Assembly (NCBI GenBank): GCA_903882875.1
Contig: CAIRYQ010000034.1
Location: forward strand, 44,271 to 108,270
From: an uncultured Spartobacteria bacterium
Lineage (GTDB): Bacteria; Verrucomicrobiota; Verrucomicrobiia; Chthoniobacterales; Chthoniobacteraceae
Reading direction: 5' to 3'
DNA length: 64,000 nt
Shown piece by piece: positions 1 through 8,836 of the stretch. Position 1 is the stretch's first letter; every line of letters begins with the position of its first letter. A model generated the notes under the pieces. It saw nothing but the letters and a program-made list of their open reading frames with translations, searched no databases and had not been told where the DNA came from. The position numbers and the translations under genes were made by a program.

Positions 1-1
1 A

Positions 2-607
2 AACGGGCTCACGATGGTCGCGGAATCCGGGCCCGCGCGCATCATCGAGATTGATCAGGATGGCAAGGTGCAGCACGAGGTGAAGCTGACGGTGAAGAGC
101 CCGAACACGCACAGCGACACGCGGCTCGTGCGCAAGCTCGCGAATGGAAATTACCTCGTCGCCCATGAGCGCGACGGCGCCGTGCGCGAGTACGATGCAA
201 CCGGAAAAATCGTGTGGGAATACGAGGTGCCGCTTTTTGGAAAACCCACGAAGGGTGGGCACGGGCCGGAGGGCTTCGGGAATTCAGTGTTCAGCGCGGT
301 GCGTCTGCCGAACGGCAACACGCTCATCGGCGCGGGCAACGGCCACAGCGTGCTCGAAGTGACGCCGGCGAAGGAGATCGTGTGGAAAATCGAGCAGAAT
401 GATCTGCCGGGCATCACGCTCGCCTGGGTCACGCGCATCGAGCGACTTGCGAATGGAAACACGCTCATCGGCAACTGCCATGCGGGTAAGGACAACCCGC
501 AGATCATCGAAGTGACCGCGGACAAGAAGGTCGTGTGGACATGGAAGGATTTCACAAATTTCGGAAACTCGACGCCGGTCGTCGCGGTGCTGCCGGACAA
601 GAAATAG
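2..607 (+). CDS. Beta-propeller (PQQ/WD40-like repeat) protein, 5' truncated
   Basis: The frame is open from base 2, so the gene begins upstream of the window. The visible ~200 residues are repeats of an LPNGNTLIG-type blade followed by a strand of the type EIVWKIE or KIVWEYE. Even the first residues (NGLTMVAESG, then RIIEIDQDGK) match a blade, so the ATG at 14 is internal. Such blades are typical of PQQ-binding-like or arylsulfotransferase-like propellers, usually exported, with a binding or scaffold role. I see no catalytic motif in this part. The TAG stop lies 16 bases before a PSCyt1 cytochrome, so it may be the first visible gene of an operon with it. Substrate unknown. Confidence 0.8.
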   Translation, partial: NGLTMVAESGPARIIEIDQDGKVQHEVKLTVKSPNTHSDTRLVRKLANGNYLVAHERDGAVREYDATGKIVWEYEVPLFGKPTKGGHGPEGFGNSVFSAVRLPNGNTLIGAGNGHSVLEVTPAKEIVWKIEQNDLPGITLAWVTRIERLANGNTLIGNCHAGKDNPQIIEVTADKKVVWTWKDFTNFGNSTPVVAVLPDKK

Positions 608-623
608 GCGTTTCACCGTCTCC

Positions 624-3086
624 GTGAATCTCCGTCGCATCATCCCGATTGCATTTGCGCTCGCTGCGCTTTTCTGCGGGTGGCTCGGCGCTGCCGAACC
701 ATCGGCGGCAGACATCGAGTTTTTTGAAAAGCACATCCGCCCGGTGCTCTCGGAGCGCTGCCACAAATGCCACAGTGCCGGCGCGGACAAAGTGAAAGGC
801 GGGCTGCTGCTCGACAGCCGCGCGGCCATGCTCAAGGGCGGCGACACCGGGCCTGCAATCGTATCGGGAGATGCGGACAAGAGTTTGCTGATCCAGGCGG
901 TGCGTTGGGCCGACAAGGATCTGCAAATGCCGCCGAAGAAAAAACTCGCCGACGCGGAAATCGCGGATCTCGCGACGTGGGTGAAGATGGGCGCGCCGTG
1001 GCCCGCGGGCGACAAGCCGCCGGTCGCGTCGGCGAAGAAGGGATTCAAAATCACCGACAAGGATCGCGCGCACTGGGCCTTTCAGCCGGTGAAAAAGCCG
1101 ATGCCGCCCGCGGTGAAAAATGCGGCATGGGTGGCGAATCCGATTGATGCGTTCATTCTCGCGAACCTCGACGAGAAGGGGCTCGCGCCGAATGCGCCCG
1201 CGGACCGGTGCACGCTGATCCGGCGTGTGTGCTACGACATCACCGGGCTGCCACCGACACCGACGGAGGTCGAAGCGTTCGTCGCCGACCAGTCTCCGAA
1301 GGCTTGGGAGAATCTTGTCGAACGCCTGCTCGCATCGCCGCGTTACGGCGAGCACTGGAGCCGCCATTGGCTGGATCTCGTGCGCTTTGCCGAGACGAAC
1401 AGCTACGAGCGCGACGGCGCAAAACCGAATGCGTGGCGTTTCCGCGACTACGTCATCCGCGCGTTCAACGAGGACAAGCCGTATGACCGCTTCGTTCGCG
1501 AGCAGCTCGCGGGCGACGAACTTTCCGACGCGACGAAGGACAGCCTTATCGCCACCGGATTCTACCGTCTCGGAATTTGGGATGACGAGCCTGCGGACCG
1601 CGAACTCGCGCGCTTCGACATGCTCGACGACATCGTCGCGACGACGGGCCACGTCTTCCTCGGGCTCACGGTGGACTGCGCGCGCTGCCACGATCATAAA
1701 ATCGATCCCATCGCGCAACGCGACTACTACGCGATGCTCTCGTTTTTCCAAAATGTGAACCACTACCGGAATGGCGGCCCAACCGACGAGGTGGCGCTGG
1801 AGGAGGAAAACATTTCCGAAGGCGGTGGCAAGGATCACACGGCGCAGATCACGGAACTGGAAGCGCAGGTGGCCGAATTCGAGAGACACTACCGCGAGAT
1901 CGCGAAGCCGCCGAAAGGCGCGGGCGCTGTCGCAAAGCTCATCGAGGAGGACGGGCTGGCGGTGCTCGGAAAGGAGGCGTTTGAACGGTACATGAGTTTC
2001 AAGAAGCGCCTCCTTGGGATGAAGCGGAACAACGATCACGACGGGAAGGCGCTCGTGGTTTCGGAGGCGGGCGCGAAGCCGCCGGAGACTTTCATACTTC
2101 AGCGCGGGATTCCCGCGAACAAGGGAGACAAAGTGGAGCCGGCATTCCTCCAGGTGCTCAGTCCGCCGCCCGCACAGATCGCGGAGCCTGCGTCGGGAAA
2201 GTCCACCGGGCGGCGCACTACGCTGGCGAACTGGATCGCGTCGCCCGAAAATCCGCTCACTGCGCGCGTGATCGTGAACCGTGTTTGGCAGCGGCATTTC
2301 GGTCGCGGCATCGTACGGTCGAGCAGCAACTTTGGGCTTCAGGGTGACGCACCGACGCATCCCGAACTGCTCGACTGGCTCGCATCGGAATTTGTCGCGC
2401 GCGGTTGGAGCCTGAAGTCGCTGCACCGGCTCATCCTCACATCAAATGCCTACCGCATGTCGTCGCGCCCCGCGCCTGCCGCGCTGAACCTCGATCCGCA
2501 GAACGATTTGCTCTCGCACTTTGACATGCGCCGTCTCGCCGCGGAGGAAATCCGCGACTCGATCCTCGCGGCGTCGGGCACGTTGAACAAAAAAATGTTC
2601 GGCCCCGGAATCTACGTGGACATCCCGAAGGAAGTGCTTGCGGGTCAGTCGCGGCCCGGCAGCGGCTGGGGCAAATCTCCGCCCGAGGAGCAGTCGCGGC
2701 GCAGCATCTACATCCATGTGAAGCGATCACTGATCGCGCCGATCCTCGCGAGCTTCGATGTCGCGGAAACGGATCATTCCGTGCCCGTGCGTTTCGCTTC
2801 CACTCAGCCGACGCAGGCGCTCGGAATGCTCAACAGCGCATTTGTGAACGAACAGGCGGCAAAGCTCGCCGAGCGTGTGCGCCGTGAGGCAGGCGATGAC
2901 GTTGCAAAGCAGGTGCGGCTCGCGTTGAATCTCGTCACGTCGCGTCCGCCGTCGGAGGCTGAAGTGCAGCGCGGCATGAAGCTCATCGGCGCGATGCAGA
3001 AGGAAGACGGCGTCACGCGCGAGGCGGCGCTTGGGTCATTCTGTCTGCTCGCACTGAATCTGAACGAATTTCTCTACCTCGACTGA
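624..3086 (+). CDS. PSCyt1-DUF1549-DUF1553 secreted c-type cytochrome protein
   Basis: An 820-residue protein with GTG start and signal peptide (about residues 1-24, core IIPIAFALAALFCGWLGAA). A PSCyt1-type domain carries heme motif CHKCH at residues 46-50. A DUF1549 (PSCyt2) region carries a second motif, CARCH, at about 352-356, followed by DHKIDP. The C-terminal third is DUF1553 (PSD1) with the usual ANWIASPENPLTARVIVNR and RRLAAEEIRDSIL stretches. Length and order match the family found in Planctomycetes and Verrucomicrobia. It should be periplasmic or cell-surface and bind two c-type hemes; its redox partner is unknown. A DUF1501 gene follows after 13 bases, the standard pairing of this family, which suggests the two products work together. 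Confidence 0.93.
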   Translation: MNLRRIIPIAFALAALFCGWLGAAEPSAADIEFFEKHIRPVLSERCHKCHSAGADKVKGGLLLDSRAAMLKGGDTGPAIVSGDADKSLLIQAVRWADKDLQMPPKKKLADAEIADLATWVKMGAPWPAGDKPPVASAKKGFKITDKDRAHWAFQPVKKPMPPAVKNAAWVANPIDAFILANLDEKGLAPNAPADRCTLIRRVCYDITGLPPTPTEVEAFVADQSPKAWENLVERLLASPRYGEHWSRHWLDLVRFAETNSYERDGAKPNAWRFRDYVIRAFNEDKPYDRFVREQLAGDELSDATKDSLIATGFYRLGIWDDEPADRELARFDMLDDIVATTGHVFLGLTVDCARCHDHKIDPIAQRDYYAMLSFFQNVNHYRNGGPTDEVALEEENISEGGGKDHTAQITELEAQVAEFERHYREIAKPPKGAGAVAKLIEEDGLAVLGKEAFERYMSFKKRLLGMKRNNDHDGKALVVSEAGAKPPETFILQRGIPANKGDKVEPAFLQVLSPPPAQIAEPASGKSTGRRTTLANWIASPENPLTARVIVNRVWQRHFGRGIVRSSSNFGLQGDAPTHPELLDWLASEFVARGWSLKSLHRLILTSNAYRMSSRPAPAALNLDPQNDLLSHFDMRRLAAEEIRDSILAASGTLNKKMFGPGIYVDIPKEVLAGQSRPGSGWGKSPPEEQSRRSIYIHVKRSLIAPILASFDVAETDHSVPVRFASTQPTQALGMLNSAFVNEQAAKLAERVRREAGDDVAKQVRLALNLVTSRPPSEAEVQRGMKLIGAMQKEDGVTREAALGSFCLLALNLNEFLYLD

Positions 3087-3099
3087 TCGCACCGAATCC

Positions 3100-4566
3100 A
3101 TGCCACACCACGATCCCAAGTCCGCCGGAAGTTTCTGCCATCGCACGCGCCGCGAATTTTTGTGGGAAGCGGGCGGGGGATTCACGGCCCTCGCTCTCAC
3201 GGGCCTACTGTCGCTGGATCGGTTTTTCACCGCGAGCGCCAACGCCGCGGATGTCGTTGCGAATCCGCTCGCTCCGAAGAAGCCGCACTTCGCACCGAAG
3301 GCGAAGAGCGTGATTTTCCTCTTCATGTACGGCGGGCCGAGCCATGTGGACACGTTCGACTACAAACCCACGCTCTACCCGCTCGACGGGAAGACGATTG
3401 AGGTGAAGACATTTGGCCGCGGCGGAAAGAGGAATCAGGGCCGCGTGGTCGGGCCGAAGTGGCAGTTCAAGCAATACGGAAAATGCGGCAAGCATGTGAG
3501 CGATCTTTTTCCAAACCTCGCGACGTGCGTGGACGACATCGCGTTCATCCATTCGATGACTGCCGACTCGCCCATCCACGGCTCGGCGATGCTGCAAATG
3601 AACACGGGAAAGATCCTTTCCGGCAGCCCGTGCCTCGGCTCGTGGGTGAACTATGGCCTCGGAAGCGTGAGCGAAAATCTGCCCGGCTTTGCAGTGATGC
3701 TCGATCCGATCGGCGGCCCGATCAGCGGCGCGAAGAATTGGTCCAGCGGCTACATGCCCGCGAGCTTTCAGGGCACCGTGCTGCGCTCCGCGGGCGATCC
3801 GATTTTGGATCTCAAGCGTCCCGAAGGAATGACCGCGCCGATGCAGCGCCGCATGCTCGACACGCTGCGCGAATTCAACACCGAGCACGAGGCGTCGCGC
3901 GCGGACAACTCGAACCTCGCTGCGCGGATCGCGAGCTACGAACTTGCCGCCAAGATGCAGCTTCACGCGCCGGAGGCCGTGGACATCGCGTCCGAATCCG
4001 AGGCGACGAAGGAACTCTACGGGATGAACGACAAGAAGACCGAGGAGTTCGGCCGCCGCTGCCTGCTCGCGCGGCGCATGGTCGAGCGCGGCGTGCGTTT
4101 CATCCAGCTCTACTCCGGCGGCGCGCATAACGATGACAACTGGGACGCACACTCCGACATCGAGAAGAACCACAACTTTCACTGCGGACGCACCGACAGG
4201 CCGATCGCCGGCCTGCTCAAGGATCTCAAGCAGCGCGGGCTGCTCGACAGCACGCTCGTGATCTGGGGCGGTGAGTTCGGACGGCAGCCGACTGCGGAAT
4301 ACGCGAAGGGCACGGGTCGCGATCACAATGCGTACGGCTTCACAATGTGGATGGCTGGCGGCGGTGTGAAAGGTGGCGTGAGCGTGGGTCAGACGGACGA
4401 ACTCGGTGCCGCGGCGGTGCAGGACAAGTTTCACGTGAAGCACTTGCACGCAACCGCGCTCCACCTGCTTGGCCTCGACCCGGAGAAGCTCACGTATTTC
4501 TACGGAGGCCTCGATCAGAAACTCGTCGGCGTGGAAGGCGCAGAACCGATCCGTGCGGTGATGTGA
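3100..4566 (+). CDS. DUF1501 family exported protein (alkaline phosphatase/sulfatase fold)
   Basis: A 488-residue protein with a TAT-type leader: TRREFLWEAGGGF at residues 16-28, then a hydrophobic run ending near the TASANAA segment. The core VIFLFMYGGPSHVDTFDYKP and the later LVIWGGEFGRQPTAE and GRDHNAYGFTMWMAGGGVKGG segments are diagnostic of DUF1501, which belongs to the alkaline-phosphatase-like clan. TAT export fits folding with bound metal before secretion. It directly follows the PSCyt1/DUF1553 cytochrome, the usual gene order. The substrate is not known for the family; hydrolysis of sulfate or phosphate esters is inferred only from fold. Confidence 0.93.
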   Translation: MPHHDPKSAGSFCHRTRREFLWEAGGGFTALALTGLLSLDRFFTASANAADVVANPLAPKKPHFAPKAKSVIFLFMYGGPSHVDTFDYKPTLYPLDGKTIEVKTFGRGGKRNQGRVVGPKWQFKQYGKCGKHVSDLFPNLATCVDDIAFIHSMTADSPIHGSAMLQMNTGKILSGSPCLGSWVNYGLGSVSENLPGFAVMLDPIGGPISGAKNWSSGYMPASFQGTVLRSAGDPILDLKRPEGMTAPMQRRMLDTLREFNTEHEASRADNSNLAARIASYELAAKMQLHAPEAVDIASESEATKELYGMNDKKTEEFGRRCLLARRMVERGVRFIQLYSGGAHNDDNWDAHSDIEKNHNFHCGRTDRPIAGLLKDLKQRGLLDSTLVIWGGEFGRQPTAEYAKGTGRDHNAYGFTMWMAGGGVKGGVSVGQTDELGAAAVQDKFHVKHLHATALHLLGLDPEKLTYFYGGLDQKLVGVEGAEPIRAVM

Positions 4567-4631
4567 CGCGGTTCAGGGAGTGCACCGATCGGAGTGACAA
4601 CCGCCGGTGAATGCGGGACAAACTTTTCGCC

Positions 4632-6878
4632 ATGCTTCGATCCCACTTCACCCGCCGTGTGCAGGTCACAGTCTGCGCCCTCACCTTCCTGACTTCCGCG
4701 ACATGGAGCGAGACGCCTGAGAGCGGCGCGTGGGCCTTTCATTATCCTGCGGACAAATTTGACACGACCGCGCTGCTCGATCTGCGCGCGCTGAATGAAA
4801 AGGTCGCGGGCGAATCCGGCTTCGTGCGGCTCACGCCGGATGGCAACGGCTTTGCCCTCGGCAACGGCCAGTCCGTGCGTTTCTGGGCCGTCGGCAGCGA
4901 TCTGTATCGCAAGCATTCGCCCGAGGAAATGGAACGCCACGCGCGCTTCCTCGCGAAGCTCGGCGTGAACATGGTGCGGCTGCACTGCGACTTCACGGCG
5001 AAGGCGAAAAACTCGAAAGTCACCGATGTGGATGAGACGGAACTCGACGGCGTTTTCCGCTTTGTCGCCGCGCTGAAAAAGCAGGGTATCTACGCGACCA
5101 TCTCGCCATTTTGGGCGCACACGAAGGCGCCCGCGTCGTGGGGCATCGAGGGCTACGCAGACAAGGAGCCGTGGGGCGTCATCTTTTTCAACGAGACGCT
5201 TCAGACCGGCTACAAGGCGTGGGCGCGCGAAGTGTACACGCGGAAGAATCCGTACACCGGCATCCCGCTCGGGCAGGATCCCGCAGTCGCGATCATCCAG
5301 ATCCAGAACGAGGACAGCCTGCTCTTCTGGACATTCGAGGGCATCGCGCCCGAGCAGAAGCGCGTGCTCGGAAAAATGTTCGCCTCATGGCTCGCGAAAA
5401 AATACGGCTCGTTGGAAAAGGCGCGCGCCGCGTGGGGCGCGGCAGTTGCGAAGGGCGACGACTTTGCAAACGGCGTCGCGGGCTTCTTCATCACATGGGA
5501 CCTCACGCAACCGCAGGCTGGCGGCAAGGCACTGCGCGCGGCGGACCAGCTCGAATTCCTCGCACGCACGCAGCATGATTTTTACGCGGGCATCGCCGAC
5601 TACCACCGGAAGACACTTGGCTGCAAACAGCTCATCAATGCGAGCAACTGGCGGCCCGCCGACATGCTGCGCGAGGGCGATGTCGAGCGATGGACGAATG
5701 CCGCGAACGAAGTCATCGCCGTGAACAAGTACTACAATGGCGGCGAGCACATCGGCCCGGCCAACGGCTGGCGGATCGATCCCGCGGATTTTTTCCAAGG
5801 CGAATCCGCATTGAAAAATCCGACCGCGCTGCCGGTCGCGCTCAAGCAGGTCGTCGGGCATCCGATGATCATCACCGAGAGCACGTGGGTGTCGCCGCTC
5901 GGCTACCAGAGCGAAGGCCCGTTCCTCATGGCGGCGTATCAGTCGCTCACCGGCGTGGACACGTTCTATTGGTTCAGCGCGACAAACGTGGATTACGTCA
6001 CAAATCCGAACCTGAACTTCCTCAATTTCGGTGGCCAGCACCCGCTGCAAAAATGGAGCTGCTCGATCCCGTCCATCATGGGCGCCTTTCCCGCGAATGC
6101 GCTCGCGTACCGGCTCGGTTACATCCGCGCGGGCGCGCCTGTCGTCCACGAGGAACGCAGCTTGGAAAATCTGTGGCAGCGCACCGCACCCGTCATCGCC
6201 GAGGGGCAGTCCTTCGATCCGAACCGCGACAAGATCGCCTTTGCGGAAGGCTCTTCGGTGAAGACCGCGGTGGAGCCGCTCGCATTCCTCGTCGGGCCGG
6301 TCGAGGTGAAATACGACGGCGATCCTGCAAAGACCCGCGTCGCGGACCTCTCGTCATTCATTGATGCGAAGCGCAAGATCGTGAAGAGCAACACGGGCGA
6401 GATCATGCTGAACCACGACATCGGCATCTGCACGCTCAACGCGCCGAACGCGCAGGGCGTGACGGGTTTTCTGAAACAGGCCGGCGGCACATTCGCGCTC
6501 GCCGACGTGAGCATCCAATCCGGCAACGAATACGCCGCGATCTCCGTCGTCGCGATGGATGGCAAGCCGCTGAAGCTGTCGCGCAAGATTCTCGTGCAAG
6601 TCGGCACCGTCGCGCGTCCGACCGGCTGGCAGGTGCGCGAGGCGACGCGTGATCAAAAGGGCAGCAAGCTGCACGGATTTGAAATCGTCCGCACCGGCAC
6701 GCCGCCGTACCAAATCGCAAACACCGACGCGACGCTGACGATCAACAATCCATCTCTCGCAAAAGCCACACTGCTCGACCCCGCAGGCTACGCCACCGCG
6801 CCCGTCGCCCTCACGAAGACCGCCGCCGGTGTGACCTTGAAGCTGCCATCGAACAGCATGTATCTCATCATTGAATAG
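4632..6878 (+). CDS. Secreted clan-A (GH5-like) glycoside hydrolase
   Basis: About 748 residues from ATG 4632. An in-frame ATG at 4611 is possible, but 4632 gives the cleaner signal peptide (MLRSHFTRRVQVTVCALTFL). The N-terminal half looks like a (beta/alpha)8 cellulase-superfamily barrel: LGVNMVRLHCDF, then the acid/base motif IIQIQNED with Glu at residue 227, then the nucleophile motif MIITES with Glu at about residue 416 (numbered from 4632). The C-terminal ~250 residues are beta-rich and probably accessory. It lies 65 bases (from 4632) downstream of DUF1501 on the same strand, so co-expression is plausible, and it suggests polysaccharide as a local substrate. Exact GH family and specificity cannot be read by eye. 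Confidence 0.8.
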   Translation: MLRSHFTRRVQVTVCALTFLTSATWSETPESGAWAFHYPADKFDTTALLDLRALNEKVAGESGFVRLTPDGNGFALGNGQSVRFWAVGSDLYRKHSPEEMERHARFLAKLGVNMVRLHCDFTAKAKNSKVTDVDETELDGVFRFVAALKKQGIYATISPFWAHTKAPASWGIEGYADKEPWGVIFFNETLQTGYKAWAREVYTRKNPYTGIPLGQDPAVAIIQIQNEDSLLFWTFEGIAPEQKRVLGKMFASWLAKKYGSLEKARAAWGAAVAKGDDFANGVAGFFITWDLTQPQAGGKALRAADQLEFLARTQHDFYAGIADYHRKTLGCKQLINASNWRPADMLREGDVERWTNAANEVIAVNKYYNGGEHIGPANGWRIDPADFFQGESALKNPTALPVALKQVVGHPMIITESTWVSPLGYQSEGPFLMAAYQSLTGVDTFYWFSATNVDYVTNPNLNFLNFGGQHPLQKWSCSIPSIMGAFPANALAYRLGYIRAGAPVVHEERSLENLWQRTAPVIAEGQSFDPNRDKIAFAEGSSVKTAVEPLAFLVGPVEVKYDGDPAKTRVADLSSFIDAKRKIVKSNTGEIMLNHDIGICTLNAPNAQGVTGFLKQAGGTFALADVSIQSGNEYAAISVVAMDGKPLKLSRKILVQVGTVARPTGWQVREATRDQKGSKLHGFEIVRTGTPPYQIANTDATLTINNPSLAKATLLDPAGYATAPVALTKTAAGVTLKLPSNSMYLIIE

Positions 6879-7038
6879 CGACACGGAGGCGGAGCGACGG
6901 AGTGCGTTCCGGGCGGACGAATGAAGTGCGCTGCTCATCCGATGAAGATTTGCCGTGATCCGCGTTGACAAATCGCCCGGGCTTCTCCGTTTGACACGCC
7001 AATTCAAAATCAGCGTCGGGGAGGGTCCGTCAGGGTTG

Positions 7039-8010
7039 TTAAGCTGCGGGCCCTGTGATTTTTTCCGTAAGCCATCGGCCAATGGCCTGCCGCGGCACGG
7101 GCGATCCGTTTGGAAAATCGGACATGCGCCCGATTTTCCCGTCCTTCCAAATCCATGCGTGCGGCGCAAACGGGCCGACTTTGCGAGGGTCGCTCCATGT
7201 GTGGATCGAGAGCAGGTTTGCGGAAATGGCGGCGGCGATGTGCATCGGACCGCTGTCCACGCTGACGATGAAATTTGCACGGCGCAGCATCCAGCACAGC
7301 TCGGGAAGCGTGGTCTTGTTCAGCAGGTTCAGGACGTTTGGCTGCGGTGAAAGTGCGGCGTCGCCCCGGCCTGCGATCACGATTTTTGCGGGGCCAAGTT
7401 CGCGGCAGATCGCGGCGGTTTCGTCTGCCGTGAGCGACTTGCCTTCGCCCCTGGAAAGCGGATGCAGCAGGATGAAATCATCTGGACAATCCGTGGGCCG
7501 GGTGCCTTCGGGGAGCCGCCATTCGAGCGGCCCGGAAATGTCGCACCCGAGCGCGGCGGCCAGCGCGAGATAGCGATTCACCGCGTGGATCGGCTCGGAG
7601 CGCGGCGGCACGCGGACGATGCGGCGGTGGAAAAAGCGTGCGCATTCCCGCGAGTCCGACGTGCCCCAGCATTCGCCGCCGACGGCGCAGGAAAAACGGG
7701 CGATGAGCGCACTGCGCAGGAGGCCCTGGAAATCGAGCGTGAGATCCGGCTGCACGCCTCTGCGCAATCCGCGAATCCAGCCGGGCAGCCGCGCCCAGCC
7801 GATGAGTCCGCGGAACCGCTTGCGAGGAAATTCGATCACCTCGTCAATGTCCGGATTGCCTTCGAGAACCGGAGCCCACTCGGGGTTCACGAGCCAGCGG
7901 ATTTTCGCCTCCGGCCAGCGACGGCGCACGCGCGCAACCGCCGGAAGCGTGTGGACGACATCGCCGAGCGAACTGGGCTTGATGACGAGGATGGAGCGGG
8001 GCGGAGTCAC
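7039..8010 (-). CDS. GT9 glycosyltransferase (LPS heptosyltransferase-like)
   Basis: A 323-residue cytoplasmic enzyme with the ADP-heptose:LPS heptosyltransferase fold. N-terminal acceptor half: ILVIKPSSLGDVVHTLPAVA, the classic GT9 opening. C-terminal donor half: NFIVSVDSGPMHIAAAISAN and a following HTWSDPRKVGPF stretch. Members transfer heptose (or another ADP-sugar) to lipid A-core on the inner leaflet of the inner membrane. Length fits the family (about 320-350). It stands alone between a glycoside hydrolase and a phosphoesterase. WaaC-, WaaF- and WaaQ-type members cannot be separated here, so no symbol is given. It supports an LPS-bearing outer membrane. Confidence 0.9.
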   Translation of the reverse strand: MTPPRSILVIKPSSLGDVVHTLPAVARVRRRWPEAKIRWLVNPEWAPVLEGNPDIDEVIEFPRKRFRGLIGWARLPGWIRGLRRGVQPDLTLDFQGLLRSALIARFSCAVGGECWGTSDSRECARFFHRRIVRVPPRSEPIHAVNRYLALAAALGCDISGPLEWRLPEGTRPTDCPDDFILLHPLSRGEGKSLTADETAAICRELGPAKIVIAGRGDAALSPQPNVLNLLNKTTLPELCWMLRRANFIVSVDSGPMHIAAAISANLLSIHTWSDPRKVGPFAPHAWIWKDGKIGRMSDFPNGSPVPRQAIGRWLTEKITGPAA

Positions 8011-8013
8011 TCG

Positions 8014-8106
8014 GGATTCAGGATTTGCGATTTAAGATTTTGCAACGGCTCCCAACCGCGCCGACAGCCCACGAACAAAAAATCTAAAATCCCAAATCTA
8101 AAATTC
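8014..8106. repeat. AT-rich low-complexity intergenic repeat (GATTT/AAATC words)
   Basis: A short AT-rich island in otherwise GC-rich sequence. It holds repeated ~10-bp words (GGATTTGCGA, TTTAAGATTT, AAATCTAAAATCCC, AAATCTAAAATTCC) facing each other across a GC-rich middle. It separates two minus-strand genes. No gene fits in it. It could act as an upstream AT-rich promoter element for the gene starting at 8010. Confidence 0.5.
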
Positions 8107-8832
8107 CTACCGCCCCTCGCCGAGCCGCATTGCGAGGCGCGGCGGGAGGCCGACGGAGATGATTTTTTTCTGCGCGGTGCCGACGTCGTAGTCGAGCCGG
8201 CGGAGTTCGATGCGGTGCTCCTTGACGTGGAAGATCGCATACGATGCCCGCCAGTCGCCGTCGCGCGGCTGGCCGACGCTGCCGACGTTGAGAAAATATT
8301 TCTTCCCCGGCTCGATCGCGACATTCGCCCAGTGCTCGACGGCGTGGACCTGATGGTCGCGTATGTAGGCGCGCGGGACGTGTGTGTGGCCGAAGAAGCA
8401 GACCTGCGTGTGCTGGTAGCTGAAGCTCGCGCCGGCATCGAGCTGGTTCAGGACGTAGCCCCACTTGTGCGGCGTATCGAGCGTCGCATGGACGACCGTG
8501 AAGTCGCGCACCTGGCGGACAAATTTCAGCGAGTCGAGCCATGCGACGTCCTCCGGCGTGATCTGTGTGCGGGTGTAGGCGATGCCTTCGTTTGCGAGGC
8601 CGGAGACGTTGCTCGGGTGGCTGCTCATGCATGCGAGTTCGTCATGGTTGCCCTTCACCGTCGGGCAGCCGAGGTCGCGGATGATGTCGAGGCACTCCTT
8701 CGGGTTTGCATTGTAGCCGACGATGTCGCCGAGGCAGACGAATTGCGCGCACTGATGCGTCTTTGCATCCGCGAGCACAGCCTGGAGGGCTTCGAGGTTT
8801 GAGTGGATGTCTCCGAAGATTGCAATTCGCAT
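8107..8832 (-). CDS. Calcineurin-like metallophosphoesterase (YfcE/MJ0936 type)
   Basis: A 241-residue cytoplasmic protein with the full set of dimetal phosphoesterase motifs: GDIHSN (Asp8, His10), CLGDIVGYN (Asp36), GNHDE (Asn62, His63) and a C-terminal FGHTHVPRAY. The family hydrolyses phosphodiesters or phosphomonoesters using two metal ions. Its compact length suits a single-domain enzyme, and it may act on a cyclic dinucleotide or signalling nucleotide, but the substrate cannot be told. It ends where the AT-rich repeat begins. Its start is only 4 bases from the stop of the upstream minus-strand gene (8837), suggesting one transcript with the ABC exporter genes. Confidence 0.92.
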   Translation of the reverse strand: MRIAIFGDIHSNLEALQAVLADAKTHQCAQFVCLGDIVGYNANPKECLDIIRDLGCPTVKGNHDELACMSSHPSNVSGLANEGIAYTRTQITPEDVAWLDSLKFVRQVRDFTVVHATLDTPHKWGYVLNQLDAGASFSYQHTQVCFFGHTHVPRAYIRDHQVHAVEHWANVAIEPGKKYFLNVGSVGQPRDGDWRASYAIFHVKEHRIELRRLDYDVGTAQKKIISVGLPPRLAMRLGEGR

Positions 8833-8836
8833 CAGT

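Noticed and set aside
552..2426. 624-codon minus-strand open frame
   Set aside because: Opposite the PSCyt1/DUF1553 gene with its heme motifs; shadow.
3205..4464. 419-codon minus-strand open frame
   Set aside because: Opposite the DUF1501 gene; shadow.
6964..7000. TTGACA word as a -35 promoter box
   Set aside because: No convincing -10 partner at the right spacing and no gene starts just downstream on the plus strand.
7462..8802. 446-codon plus-strand open frame
   Set aside because: Runs over two well-supported minus-strand genes (GT9 and phosphoesterase).
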